A DNA stretch of 22,408 nucleotides from Neisseriaceae bacterium (GCA_017446355.1 JAFSQZ010000185.1:1-22408), one strand, 5' to 3'; shown: positions 14,795 to 21,965, counted from the stretch's first letter. The notes: a model not told the origin generated them from the letters alone. Numbers and translations are program-made.

Positions 14795-15082
14795 TTATTC
14801 AACTTGTTCTTGTTCAGAATTATCAGAATTAGTTGATTCTGTTTCACCATTTAAACGCGCTTCCAAAGCGGCAAAACGTTCTTCCAATTCATTTAATTTC
14901 ATACGTGTTTTTACCAAAACTTGCTGTTGCACATCAAATTCTTCACGCGTTACCAAATCCATTTTATTCAACGCGCCACTAAACATTGCTTTGGCATTTT
15001 TTTCAATATCTTTCACGGGGCTATTGGCAACTGTTTGACTGATTTTTTGACCCAATTCGTCTAGAATTTGTTTTGCATTCAT
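14795..15082 (-). CDS. ubiK: Ubiquinone biosynthesis accessory factor UbiK
   Basis: A 95-residue protein of the YqiC/BMFP family, a small trimeric coiled-coil factor that assists the soluble ubiquinone biosynthesis complex. The N-terminus (ILDELGQKISQTVANSPVKDIEKNAKAM) is amphipathic; residues about 45-78 (EFDVQQQVLVKTRMKLNELEERFAALEARL) form the coiled coil, and the tail is acidic. AAAGGG eight bases before the ATG at 15082 supports the start. It is first in the ubiK-comM-SPOR-dsbA run. A TATAAT on the minus strand at 15149-15154, about 65 bases upstream of the start, could be its -10 box, though no matching -35 box is seen. Confidence 0.93.
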   Translation of the reverse strand: MNAKQILDELGQKISQTVANSPVKDIEKNAKAMFSGALNKMDLVTREEFDVQQQVLVKTRMKLNELEERFAALEARLNGETESTNSDNSEQEQVE

Positions 15083-15173
15083 GGTTAACCCTTTTCAAGC
15101 ATAAATCTTTCACATTTTAGAGTAATTCCTGCTGCCTGAAAAGACTTCATTATAATGTTTACATCAAGCATTT

Positions 15174-15185
15174 AGGCTGCCTGAA
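15174..15185 (+). repeat. Uptake 12-mer in unambiguous Simonsiella-type polarity
   Basis: AGGCTGCCTGAA preceded by TTT rather than TTC, so only this orientation is a perfect 12-mer; the complementary strand does not give the Kingella form. Confidence 0.8.
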
Positions 15186-15316
15186 TATTTTGTTATTCAT
15201 CATCATCTACACATAATGACTTAATCCCAAACCTTTGGCGAAACTTTATCCGTTAAAATCTGCGCGAAACCACTTTCAGGCAGCTTAAAACCTTTAAAAA
15301 TACTCATTTACTATTT

Positions 15317-15447
15317 GAAACTTTTGCAAAACTTGTCATTCTGAACTTTTCGCAGAAAAGTGAAGAATCTTATTCTTTGTTTTATAAAGATTTTTCGCTA
15401 ACGCTCAAAATGACGAGTAGTGCAAAGTAGGGTTTTGCAAAGGTTTC
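15317..15447. mobile_element. MITE-like imperfect palindromic element
   Basis: 16-base terminal inverted repeats match at 15 positions (15317-15332 and 15432-15447). Inside them are a second inverted pair, GTCATT (15335-15340) with AATGAC (15409-15414), a third pair around AAGAATCTT, and a local hairpin ACTTTT/AAAAGT. The GTCATTCTGAAC...GAAGAATCT outline parallels the REP-like units at 1103-1338. It encodes nothing and no clear target duplication is visible. Confidence 0.55.
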
Positions 15448-15536
15448 CATTTGTTATTATCACCATTGACGTAGCGAAAAAAGAATAACGAGTTTTACAA
15501 AAGCTTTCAATCATACATTGAGCATCTTAAAAAGAA

Positions 15537-15569
15537 AAAAACGCAACCTAAAACATAGGTTGCGTTTTT
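15537..15569 (-). terminator. Terminator of the tRNA transcript
   Basis: A 14-base-pair stem (15537-15550 with 15556-15569; core ACGCAACCTA/TAGGTTGCGT) with a 5-base loop. On the minus strand it is followed by further T-rich sequence. It begins seven bases past the tRNA-Asp 3' end. Confidence 0.85.
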
Positions 15570-15575
15570 ATTTTT

Positions 15576-15653
15576 TGGCGCGGTGGACGGGGCTCGAACC
15601 CGCGACCACCGGCGTGACAGGCCGGTACTCTAACCAAACTGAGCTACCACCGC
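15576..15653 (-). tRNA. tRNA-Asp (anticodon GTC)
   Basis: The minus strand folds as a cloverleaf: acceptor GCGGTGG/CCACCGC, D arm GCTC, anticodon stem CCGGC/GCCGG with loop CTGTCAC (anticodon GTC), TΨC arm GCGGG-TTCGAGC-CCCGT, discriminator G and an encoded CCA at 15576-15578. Confidence 0.95.
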
Positions 15654-15700
15654 GCAATTATTTGCCTAGAAAGGATGAAAGAGACAAATAATCAAAAAAC

Positions 15701-15776
15701 TGGTGGGTGATAACGGAGTCGAACCGCTGACATTCTGCTTGTAAGGCAGACGCTCTGCCAACTGAGCTAATCACCC
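15701..15776 (-). tRNA. tRNA-Val (anticodon TAC)
   Basis: The minus strand gives acceptor GGGTGAT/ATCACCC, D arm GCTC, anticodon stem TCTGC/GCAGA with loop CTTACAA (anticodon TAC), TΨC loop TTCGACT, discriminator A and an encoded CCA at 15701-15703. It lies 47 bases upstream of tRNA-Asp on the same transcript. Confidence 0.95.
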
Positions 15777-15805
15777 AACTGCTTTCGCAATTTGCGAAAG
15801 CGCGT

Positions 15806-15834
15806 ATTAAAACAAAATTTAACCTTTTTGACAA
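15806..15834 (-). promoter_or_regulatory. Promoter of the tRNA-Val/tRNA-Asp operon
   Basis: On the minus strand TTGTCA (15829-15834), a 17-base spacer and TTTAAT (15806-15811) are followed by the G/C-rich discriminator ACGCGC, typical of growth-rate-controlled stable RNA promoters. A near-perfect hairpin, GCTTTCGCAA/TTGCGAAAGC (15781-15801), falls at the expected 5' end of the precursor. Confidence 0.75.
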
Positions 15835-16145
15835 GTGTTTTTTACGCATTTTGTTTAATTCAATGGTAGCCTATTGATTTTTATTGTCTTTCAGGCTGCC
15901 TGAAATAAAAGGTTTCTATTATTTTTAGAAAATGACTACTGCCTTGCTTGCGTAAGACTTTGCAATAACGAAATAATAATTAATAAGGACGATTTTTGTC
16001 TTTTATAAACAAGAAGAATTTAAAAACGTTTCAAATCTTGCGAAAAGTGTTGATTCAAAAAGTATAAACAACGCTAGGATTTTCTGTAATTTATACGGTA
16101 AAATACACGCCGTTTATTTCCATTATTTTATTGAAGGAGTTCATA
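15835..16145. other. Gap between the tRNA promoter and fba
   Basis: No gene seen. It contains one full uptake repeat, a degenerate minus-strand relative of the GTCATTGC hairpin unit at about 15930-15970 (minus strand CGTTATTGCAAAGTC), and weak -10-like hexamers (TATAAA at 16063-16068, TAAAAT at 16099-16104) ahead of fba without good -35 partners. Confidence 0.5.
15890..15904 (+). repeat. DNA uptake sequence between the tRNAs and fba
   Basis: TTCAGGCTGCCTGAA standing alone upstream of fba. Confidence 0.85.
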
Positions 16146-17210
16146 ATGGCACTTGTTTCTATGCGCCAACTTTTAGATCACGCTGCTGAAAACAGCTACG
16201 GCTTGCCTGCCTTTAACGTCAATAATTTAGAACAAATGCGTGCCATTATGGAGGCCGCAAATCAGGTGAATGCACCTGTTATCGTTCAAGCTTCTGCTGG
16301 TGCACGCAAATATGCTGGTGCACCATTTTTACGCCATATGATTTTGGCTGCAGTAGAAGAATTTCCACATATTCCTGTTGTGATGCATCAAGACCACGGT
16401 GCATCGCCTGATGTTTGTCAACGCTCTATTCAACTGGGTTTTAGCTCCGTAATGATGGACGGCTCATTGATGGAAGACGGTAAAACACCAGCTTCTTATG
16501 AATACAATGTTGATGTTACGAGAAAAGTTGTTGCTTTTTCTCACGCTTGTGGCGTATCTGTGGAAGGTGAAATTGGCGTTTTAGGTAATTTGGAAACAGG
16601 TGAAGCAGGAGAAGAAGACGGTGTTGGTGCATCTGGAAAATTATCTCACGACCAAATGCTGACCAGCGTTGAAGACGCACGCCGTTTTGTTCAGGATACT
16701 GGCGTAGACGCATTGGCTATTGCCATTGGCACAAGTCATGGTGCCTATAAATTCACTCGTCCGCCAACAGGTGAAGTGTTGCGTATTGACCGCATCAAAG
16801 AAATTCACGCCGCATTGCCTAACACGCATATTGTGATGCACGGTTCTAGTTCTGTGCCACAAGAATGGCTTAAAGTCATCAACGAAAATGGCGGTGAAAT
16901 CGGTGAAACATATGGTGTGCCTGTTAATGAAATTGTTGAAGGCATCAAACACGGTGTCCGCAAAGTCAATATTGACACTGACTTGCGCCTTGCCAGCACA
17001 GGTGCTATTCGTCAATTTTTAGCCAGCAACCCTAGCGAGTTTGACCCACGCAAATATTTAGCTAAATCCATTGCTGCGATGAAACAAATTTGCTTGGATC
17101 GTTATTTAGCATTTGGCTGCGAAGGTATGGCAAGTAAAATCACGCCCATCTCTTTGGAAAAAATGGCAAATCGCTACACCAAAGGGGAATTAAGACAACT
17201 GATTAAATAG
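16146..17210 (+). CDS. fba: Fructose-bisphosphate aldolase, class II
   Basis: A zinc-dependent cytosolic enzyme that splits fructose 1,6-bisphosphate in glycolysis and runs in reverse in gluconeogenesis. The 354-residue length and the opening MALVSMRQLLDHAAENSYGLPAFNVNN fit the Calvin-cycle-type subgroup of class II aldolases. MHQDHGAS carries His81, Asp83 and His84, with His84 a probable zinc ligand; SHGAYKF and MHGSSSVP supply further metal and phosphate contacts. GAAGGAG at 16133-16139 selects the ATG at 16146; the in-frame TTG at 16131 lies ahead of that site and is rejected. A strong uptake-repeat terminator follows. Confidence 0.96.
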   Translation: MALVSMRQLLDHAAENSYGLPAFNVNNLEQMRAIMEAANQVNAPVIVQASAGARKYAGAPFLRHMILAAVEEFPHIPVVMHQDHGASPDVCQRSIQLGFSSVMMDGSLMEDGKTPASYEYNVDVTRKVVAFSHACGVSVEGEIGVLGNLETGEAGEEDGVGASGKLSHDQMLTSVEDARRFVQDTGVDALAIAIGTSHGAYKFTRPPTGEVLRIDRIKEIHAALPNTHIVMHGSSSVPQEWLKVINENGGEIGETYGVPVNEIVEGIKHGVRKVNIDTDLRLASTGAIRQFLASNPSEFDPRKYLAKSIAAMKQICLDRYLAFGCEGMASKITPISLEKMANRYTKGELRQLIK

Positions 17211-17246
17211 GTTTGAATAAACATTAAACCCATATTGAAAATAGCG

Positions 17247-17283
17247 TTCAGGCTGCCTGAAAACAATGTTCAGGCAGCCTGAA
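17247..17283 (+). terminator. Head-to-head uptake repeats ending fba
   Basis: TTCAGGCTGCCTGAA (17247-17261) and TTCAGGCAGCCTGAA (17269-17283) form a 15-base-pair stem with a 7-base loop, followed by TCTTTTT. The clearest example here of paired uptake repeats used as a terminator. Confidence 0.85.
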
Positions 17284-17334
17284 TCTTTTTCTAGTAGTAA
17301 AGATTTCAGAATCTGTGTTCGTCATATTGATGGC

Positions 17335-17454
17335 TTGATTTTATTGATAATTTTTTCGTATACACTGCGATTTTCCAAGCTAATATTAGGACTATTGTTT
17401 TGGAAAACCAACGCAGTAGGCTTATAAAATGCCGATAAAAGCAGGCTATTAAAA
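17335..17454 (+). promoter_or_regulatory. Structured stretch and possible distal promoter upstream of glyA
   Basis: TTGATT (17335-17340), 18 bases, then TATACA (17359-17364) could be a promoter. Overlapping its expected start is a long hairpin: ACTGCG (17364-17369) with CGCAGT (17412-17417), then TTTTCCAA (17371-17378) with TTGGAAAA (17400-17407), enclosing the palindrome CTAATATTAG. An imperfect direct repeat follows (17416-17429 and 17441-17454, 11 of 14 matching). It matches no riboswitch I know. Confidence 0.4.
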
Positions 17455-17484
17455 TAATGAACACAGGTTCTCGGATTTTAAACA

Positions 17485-17512
17485 TTGCAAAAACTTTTTA
17501 TTAAAGTAGAAT
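17485..17512 (+). promoter_or_regulatory. Proximal promoter of glyA
   Basis: TTGCAA (17485-17490), a 16-base spacer and TAGAAT (17507-17512) lie about 35 bases before the glyA ATG, giving a short leader. Confidence 0.55.
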
Positions 17513-17547
17513 AAGCCCTTTTCCACCACTTGCAAAAAGAGTAAATA

Positions 17548-18798
17548 ATGTTTTCAAAAAGTTTAACCGTTGAAAAATTTGACCCAGAAGTCGCTGCTGC
17601 AATTGCCAAAGAAATGGCGCGTCAGCAAGACCATATTGAATTGATTGCTTCTGAAAACTACGTAAGTTGCGCCGTTATGGAAGCACAAGGTAGCCAATTA
17701 ACCAATAAATATGCCGAAGGTTATCCTGGTAAACGCTATTATGGTGGCTGTGAACACGTAGACGTTGTAGAGCAATTAGCGATTGACCGTGTAAAAGAAT
17801 TGTTTGGCGCAGCGTATGTAAACGTGCAACCTCATTCTGGTTCACAAGCCAACCAAGCTGTGTATGCATCTGTATTAAAACCAGGTGATACCATTTTAGG
17901 TATGAGTTTGGCGCACGGTGGACACTTGACACACGGTGCTTCTGTCAATATTTCAGGTAAATTGTACAACGCTATTGCTTACGGTTTGGACGAAAACGAA
18001 GTTTTGGACTATGCCGAAGTGGAACGTTTGGCATTGGAACACAAACCTAAAATGATTGTGGCAGGCGCATCTGCTTACGCTTTGGAAATTGACTGGGCGC
18101 GTTTCCGTGAAATCGCGGATAAAGTTGGCGCGTATTTATTTGTGGATATGGCACACTATGCAGGTTTGGTTGCTGCTGGTGAATACCCAAGTCCTGTGCC
18201 TTTCGCAGATTTTGTTACCACAACTACGCACAAAACTTTGCGTGGTCCACGTGGTGGCGTAATTATGTGTCGCAGCGAAGAACACGCAAAAGCTTTAAAT
18301 TCTGCTATTTTCCCAAGTCTACAAGGCGGTCCATTGATGCACGTGATTGCAGCAAAAGCCGTAGCATTCAAAGAAGCCTTGCAGCCTGAATTCAAACAAT
18401 ATGCAAAACAAGTGAAAATCAACGCCGCTGCTATGGCAGAAGAATTGGTAAAACGTGGTTTACGTATTATTTCAGGTCGTACCGAAAGCCATGTGTTCTT
18501 GGTTGATTTACGTGCGAAAAACATCACAGGTAAAGCAGCGGAAGAAGCTTTGGGTAAAGCACACATTACCATCAATAAAAACGCTATTCCTAATGACCCT
18601 GAAAAACCATTTGTAACCAGCGGTATTCGTGTCGGTGCTTCTGCGATTACTACTCGTGGTTTCAGCGAAGCTGATGCACGCGAATTGGCAAATTTGGTAG
18701 CCGATGTTTTGGAAAATCCAGAAGACGAAGCAACCATCAATCGTGTTGCACAAGCTGCCCAAGCATTGTGTGCAAAAAACCCTGTTTATGGTGCATAA
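17548..18798 (+). CDS. glyA: Serine hydroxymethyltransferase
   Basis: A cytosolic pyridoxal-phosphate enzyme that converts serine and tetrahydrofolate to glycine and methylene-tetrahydrofolate, the main source of one-carbon units. The 416-residue protein carries ELIASENYVS, NKYAEGYPGKRYYGGCE, NVQPHSGSQAN, LFVDMAHYAGL and TTTTHKTLRGPRGG; Lys229 in the last motif forms the cofactor aldimine. The length is standard. The binding site AAAGAG is weak but well placed. It is a single-gene unit between the fba terminator and its own terminator, with an unusually structured 260-base upstream region. It supplies the folate pathway of folC and the purine pathway of purF. Confidence 0.97.
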   Translation: MFSKSLTVEKFDPEVAAAIAKEMARQQDHIELIASENYVSCAVMEAQGSQLTNKYAEGYPGKRYYGGCEHVDVVEQLAIDRVKELFGAAYVNVQPHSGSQANQAVYASVLKPGDTILGMSLAHGGHLTHGASVNISGKLYNAIAYGLDENEVLDYAEVERLALEHKPKMIVAGASAYALEIDWARFREIADKVGAYLFVDMAHYAGLVAAGEYPSPVPFADFVTTTTHKTLRGPRGGVIMCRSEEHAKALNSAIFPSLQGGPLMHVIAAKAVAFKEALQPEFKQYAKQVKINAAAMAEELVKRGLRIISGRTESHVFLVDLRAKNITGKAAEEALGKAHITINKNAIPNDPEKPFVTSGIRVGASAITTRGFSEADARELANLVADVLENPEDEATINRVAQAAQALCAKNPVYGA

Positions 18799-18828
18799 AT
18801 CATAAATAAAGCATACAAGACTTAACGC

Positions 18829-18877
18829 AAAGCTGCCTGAAAAACTACTTATAAATAAATAGTTTGCAGGCAGCTTT
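18829..18877 (+). terminator. Terminator after glyA
   Basis: AAAGCTGCCTG (18829-18839) pairs with CAGGCAGCTTT (18867-18877), and an inner AAACTA/TAGTTT extends the stem. TTATTTATTTT follows. The stem is uptake-repeat derived but neither half is a full copy. Confidence 0.75.
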
Positions 18878-18885
18878 TATTTATT

Positions 18886-18900
18886 TTCAGGCTGCCTGAA
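18886..18900 (+). repeat. DNA uptake sequence between glyA and the ABC ATPase gene
   Basis: TTCAGGCTGCCTGAA directly after the glyA terminator and just beyond the 3' end of the converging ABC ATPase gene. Confidence 0.85.
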
Positions 18901-18915
18901 ACCTTATTTAATGAT

Positions 18916-19671
18916 TTAATGCGACATAATTTGACTTAAAAACTGCTTGGCTCTATCGGTGTTTGGCTTGGTGAAAAAATCTTCTGGGCAACGGTCTTCC
19001 AAAATCTGTCCTTCGTCCAAGAAAATAATACGGTCTGCCACTTCACGTGCAAAACCCATTTCATGAGTAACACACATCATTGTCATACCCGATTGTGCCA
19101 AATCTTTCATTACTTTCAGCACTTCGCCTACCATTTCAGGATCTAACGCAGAAGTTGGCTCATCAAACAACATTACCGCAGGCTGCATCGCCAAGCCACG
19201 CGCAATGGCAACACGTTGTTGTTGCCCACCTGATAATTGCGTAGGAAAGGTATCTTTTTTGTGTGCCAAACCCACGCGTTGTAATAATTCAACAGCTTGT
19301 TGTTCTGCCACCTCTTTGCTGATGCCTTTTACCTTAATAGGCGAAAGCGTAATATTGTCCATAACCGATAAATGTGGGTACAAATTAAAGTGTTGAAACA
19401 CAAAACCCACTTCCATACGAATTTTGTTTAAATCGGTTTTAGGGTGAGCAACATTAACGCCGTCCACCCAAATTTCTCCAGATTGTATGCTTTCCAATTG
19501 ATTTACCGTACGAATTAACGTAGATTTTCCCGAGCCAGAAGGTCCACACACCACAACCACTTCACCTTGTTTAATCGCTAAATTTACACCATTGATAACA
19601 TGTAAATCTTTGAAATATTTGTGAACATTTTTAAATTGCACCATCACTTTATCGGGATTAGAAACAGTCAT
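18916..19671 (-). CDS. Polar amino acid ABC transporter, ATP-binding subunit
   Basis: A 251-residue ATPase of the GlnQ/GltL/HisP type, which energises uptake of amino acids such as glutamine, glutamate or histidine at the inner membrane. Walker A GPSGSGKST is at 43-51, the Q-loop in VFQHFNLYPH, signature LSGGQQQR at 146-153, Walker B VMLFDEP with Asp170/Glu171, and the switch His203 in VTHEMG. All catalytic parts are intact. No permease or binding-protein gene is adjacent: rsmA is upstream and glyA converges, so the subunit must partner with genes elsewhere. The ATG at 19671 has only a weak purine-rich leader. Substrate cannot be read from the ATPase alone. Confidence 0.92.
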   Translation of the reverse strand: MTVSNPDKVMVQFKNVHKYFKDLHVINGVNLAIKQGEVVVVCGPSGSGKSTLIRTVNQLESIQSGEIWVDGVNVAHPKTDLNKIRMEVGFVFQHFNLYPHLSVMDNITLSPIKVKGISKEVAEQQAVELLQRVGLAHKKDTFPTQLSGGQQQRVAIARGLAMQPAVMLFDEPTSALDPEMVGEVLKVMKDLAQSGMTMMCVTHEMGFAREVADRIIFLDEGQILEDRCPEDFFTKPNTDRAKQFLSQIMSH

Positions 19672-19722
19672 TTTCTTTTCTTTCGTTTTTAAGTATTTTT
19701 AAAACAAGGCTTGGTAAAAGGT

Positions 19723-19737
19723 TTCAGGCTGCCTGAA
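19723..19737 (+). repeat. DNA uptake sequence between rsmA and the ABC ATPase gene
   Basis: TTCAGGCTGCCTGAA alone in the roughly 105-base gap between the two minus-strand genes. Confidence 0.85.
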
Positions 19738-19777
19738 AAATTTTAAACACAACCCAAATCTGTTTTTTCAAACAATT

Positions 19778-20557
19778 TTATTTTTTCTTAATCAAATAAT
19801 TAGATAATTGCACATAGCATTCAGGCGCAATTTCTTCGGCACGTTGTTGCGGTTGAATGCCGACTGCTTGTAAATCTTCATCACTGGCAATGTCTTTAAG
19901 ATTATTGCGCAAGGTTTTACGGCGTTGATGAAAAGCCTGTTTCACCAAGTTTTCAAAATGTTTAAAATCTTCCGCAATACCCATTCGTCCCAACACTGGA
20001 ATCATACGCACCACTGCTGAATCTACTTTTGGTGCTGGTGTAAAACTTTCAGGCGGCACATCAATCAAGCTTTCCATTTCAAAAAAATATTGCAACATCA
20101 CGCTCAATCGTCCGTAATCATTGGTTTTAGGCACAGCCGTCATACGCTCAACCACTTCTTTTTGCAGCATAAAATGCATATCTATCACTTCATCAGCCAC
20201 TTGGCTAAGTTTAAACAAAAGCGGCGTAGAAATATTGTATGGCAAATTGCCAACAATTTTTTTGCTGCCTGAAATACTGCGAAAATCAAATTGTAAAACA
20301 TCGCCTTCGTGAATAATCAATTTATCCGCAAAAGACTGTTTTTTTAGGTATTGAATAATGTCGCGGTCAATTTCGCAAACGTGTAAACGATTGAGTTTCT
20401 GACTTAATGGTTGAGTAATGGCTGCCAAACCAGGTCCAATTTCAATCACAACATCATCAGGCTGCGGACGCACAGCGTATACAATATCGTTGATAATCCG
20501 CGTATCTTGCAAAAAATTTTGCCCAAAACGTTTACGAGCTTTGTGTTCAATCATCAT
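19778..20557 (-). CDS. rsmA: 16S rRNA (adenine 1518/1519-N6)-dimethyltransferase
   Basis: KsgA, which dimethylates two adjacent adenines near the 3' end of 16S rRNA during small-subunit maturation. From the ATG at 20557 it has 259 residues (a second ATG follows directly). HKARKRFGQNFL at the N-terminus, the SAM motif EIGPG at 39-43, HEGDVLQFDF, and the catalytic NLPYNIS at 104-110 are all intact. The sequence closely resembles the Neisseria protein as I remember it. An in-frame TTG at 20578 is less likely. A truncated uptake repeat (GCTGCCTGAA at about 20264-20273) is embedded in the coding region. It is divergent from ccp. Confidence 0.95.
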   Translation of the reverse strand: MMIEHKARKRFGQNFLQDTRIINDIVYAVRPQPDDVVIEIGPGLAAITQPLSQKLNRLHVCEIDRDIIQYLKKQSFADKLIIHEGDVLQFDFRSISGSKKIVGNLPYNISTPLLFKLSQVADEVIDMHFMLQKEVVERMTAVPKTNDYGRLSVMLQYFFEMESLIDVPPESFTPAPKVDSAVVRMIPVLGRMGIAEDFKHFENLVKQAFHQRRKTLRNNLKDIASDEDLQAVGIQPQQRAEEIAPECYVQLSNYLIKKK

Positions 20558-20587
20558 ATATTGTTCATCTGTTACCAAATGAGTTGG

Positions 20588-20593
20588 ATTATA
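20588..20593 (-). promoter_or_regulatory. -10 box of the rsmA promoter
   Basis: The minus strand reads TATAAT about 30 bases before the rsmA start codon, giving a short leader. No good -35 element was found at the right distance. Confidence 0.4.
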
Positions 20594-20668
20594 CCGAAAA
20601 AATATTTAGACCGTTTAATAGTAAATTTACAATGATTAAATTTGTGAAATTTTATCAGAAATTAAACA

Positions 20669-20710
20669 TTGATTTAAATCAATAATTAAAAAGTTGGGTA
20701 TGTATATAAA
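20669..20710 (+). promoter_or_regulatory. FNR-type site and promoter of ccp
   Basis: TTGAT-TTAA-ATCAA at 20669-20682 is a perfect FNR consensus. TATAAA at 20705-20710 is a -10 box; a start near 20717 puts the FNR site centre at about -41.5, the class II activation position. This implies induction at low oxygen. Confidence 0.8.
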
Positions 20711-20755
20711 TAACAACAAACAAAAGGGGGGCAACCTAACACAAGGAAATCAGCC

Positions 20756-21844
20756 ATGAAAACACAACTGACTTTAATTGCTGCAACACTATTTGTACTC
20801 ACTGCTTGCCAGCCTGAAAACACCAGCCAAAGTCAAGCACCCACTTCTGCACCTGCACCAAGTGCCGAACAGTCTGCTGACGCAACGCTGCTTCAACAAG
20901 CACAAAGTATGTTTAAACCTTTGCCCACTTTGGAAGAAAGTAAACAAGCTTACACATACACTGATGCACAAGTGAAATTAGGGCAACAGTTGTATCACGA
21001 ACCACGCTTATCTTTGGGTAACGATATTAGTTGCAACACTTGTCATGGTGTAAACAGCTATGGTGTAGATGCACGCAACACACCTACCAGTGAAGGTCAT
21101 AACAAACAATTTGGTGCGCGTAATTCACCAACTTCTTTAAATGCCTTCTTGTTGAAAACACAATTCTGGGACGGTCGCGCACCTACTGTTGAAGAACAAG
21201 CCAAAGGTCCGTTGGTTAACCCAGTAGAAATGGCAATGCCTGATTTAGACGCAGTTGTAAAAAGAGTCAATGCGATTCAAGCTTATAAAGATGCCTTTAA
21301 AACCGTTTATGCAGACAAAGGTGGCGAAGTAAACATTGATAATATTGCACACGCCATTGGCGCGTTTGAACGTACCTTACTAACACCAAGTCGTTGGGAT
21401 AACTACTTAAAAGGCGATGTTAACGCCTTGAATGCACAAGAAAAACGTGGTTTAAAAGCCTTTATGGATAATGGCTGTATTACTTGTCATACAGGTGTTA
21501 ATTTAACAAACGACTCTTTCCAAAAATTTGGTTTAGTAAAAGGTCCTTACTGGGATTATATTCCCAGCAAAGAAGTTCACGATGAAGGCGTGTTTGAGGT
21601 TACCCAAAAAGAAGAAGACAAATACTTCTTCCGCGTACCTCCCTTACGCAATATTGCCAAAACAGCACCTTATTTCCACAACGGTAGCGTAAACGATTTA
21701 GGTGAAGCGGTACGTGTTATGGCTGAAACACAAGTAGGCAAAACATTAAGCAAAGAAGATATTGACGCGATTGTAGCATTCTTGGGCAGCACAACAGGTG
21801 AAGTTCCTGCCGAAGCATTAGTCGTGCCTGAATTACCTAAATAA
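20756..21844 (+). CDS. ccp: Di-haem cytochrome c peroxidase (lipoprotein)
   Basis: A periplasm-facing enzyme that reduces hydrogen peroxide to water with electrons from cytochrome c. The 362-residue protein has a lipoprotein signal (FVLTAC, lipidated Cys18) and an Ala/Pro/Ser-rich tether, so it should be membrane-anchored. Two haem-binding motifs are present: CNTCH (93-97) and CITCH (241-245). Family motifs QLYHEPRLS, QFWDGRAPTVEEQA and NPVEMAMP lie between them, and VPPLRNIAKTAPYFHNG follows. AAGGAAA precedes the ATG. The perfect FNR site upstream fits the known FNR control of ccp in Neisseria gonorrhoeae. A strong terminator follows, so it is a single-gene unit. Confidence 0.96.
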   Translation: MKTQLTLIAATLFVLTACQPENTSQSQAPTSAPAPSAEQSADATLLQQAQSMFKPLPTLEESKQAYTYTDAQVKLGQQLYHEPRLSLGNDISCNTCHGVNSYGVDARNTPTSEGHNKQFGARNSPTSLNAFLLKTQFWDGRAPTVEEQAKGPLVNPVEMAMPDLDAVVKRVNAIQAYKDAFKTVYADKGGEVNIDNIAHAIGAFERTLLTPSRWDNYLKGDVNALNAQEKRGLKAFMDNGCITCHTGVNLTNDSFQKFGLVKGPYWDYIPSKEVHDEGVFEVTQKEEDKYFFRVPPLRNIAKTAPYFHNGSVNDLGEAVRVMAETQVGKTLSKEDIDAIVAFLGSTTGEVPAEALVVPELPK

Positions 21845-21874
21845 TCTATAAGCATTTATTATCCTTTTATCATC

Positions 21875-21915
21875 AAAAAAAGCACACTATGTATAAAGCA
21901 TAGTGTGCTTTTTTT
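21875..21915 (+). terminator. Rho-independent terminator of ccp
   Basis: A 17-base-pair perfect stem (core GCACACTATG/CATAGTGTGC) with a 7-base loop and flanking A7/T7 runs. It is one of the terminators here not built from uptake repeats. Confidence 0.92.
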
Positions 21916-21965
21916 GAAACGCATTATTTCAGGCAGGGTAGATTAAACATTCAAGTGCGACAAAT

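Larger units (their letters stand above)
15083..15536. other. Gene-free repeat-rich gap between ubiK and the tRNA pair
   Basis: No credible gene. It holds a truncated uptake repeat (15131-15140), an uptake 12-mer (15174-15185), another truncated repeat near 15272, a MITE-like palindrome (15317-15447), and at about 15471-15509 a degenerate fragment resembling the right end of that palindrome (AACGAG then TTTTACAAAAGCTTTC). Confidence 0.65.

Noticed and set aside
15317..15447. A Correia repeat enclosed element
   Set aside because: The termini do not match the Correia inverted repeat (TATAGTGGATTAA-type), so it is listed only as MITE-like.
15658..15849. A 63-codon minus-strand frame
   Set aside because: It overlaps tRNA-Val completely together with the tRNA promoter; not a gene.
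18156..18740. A 194-codon minus-strand frame opposite glyA
   Set aside because: It is antisense to a fully conserved glyA and reads as low-complexity shadow translation.
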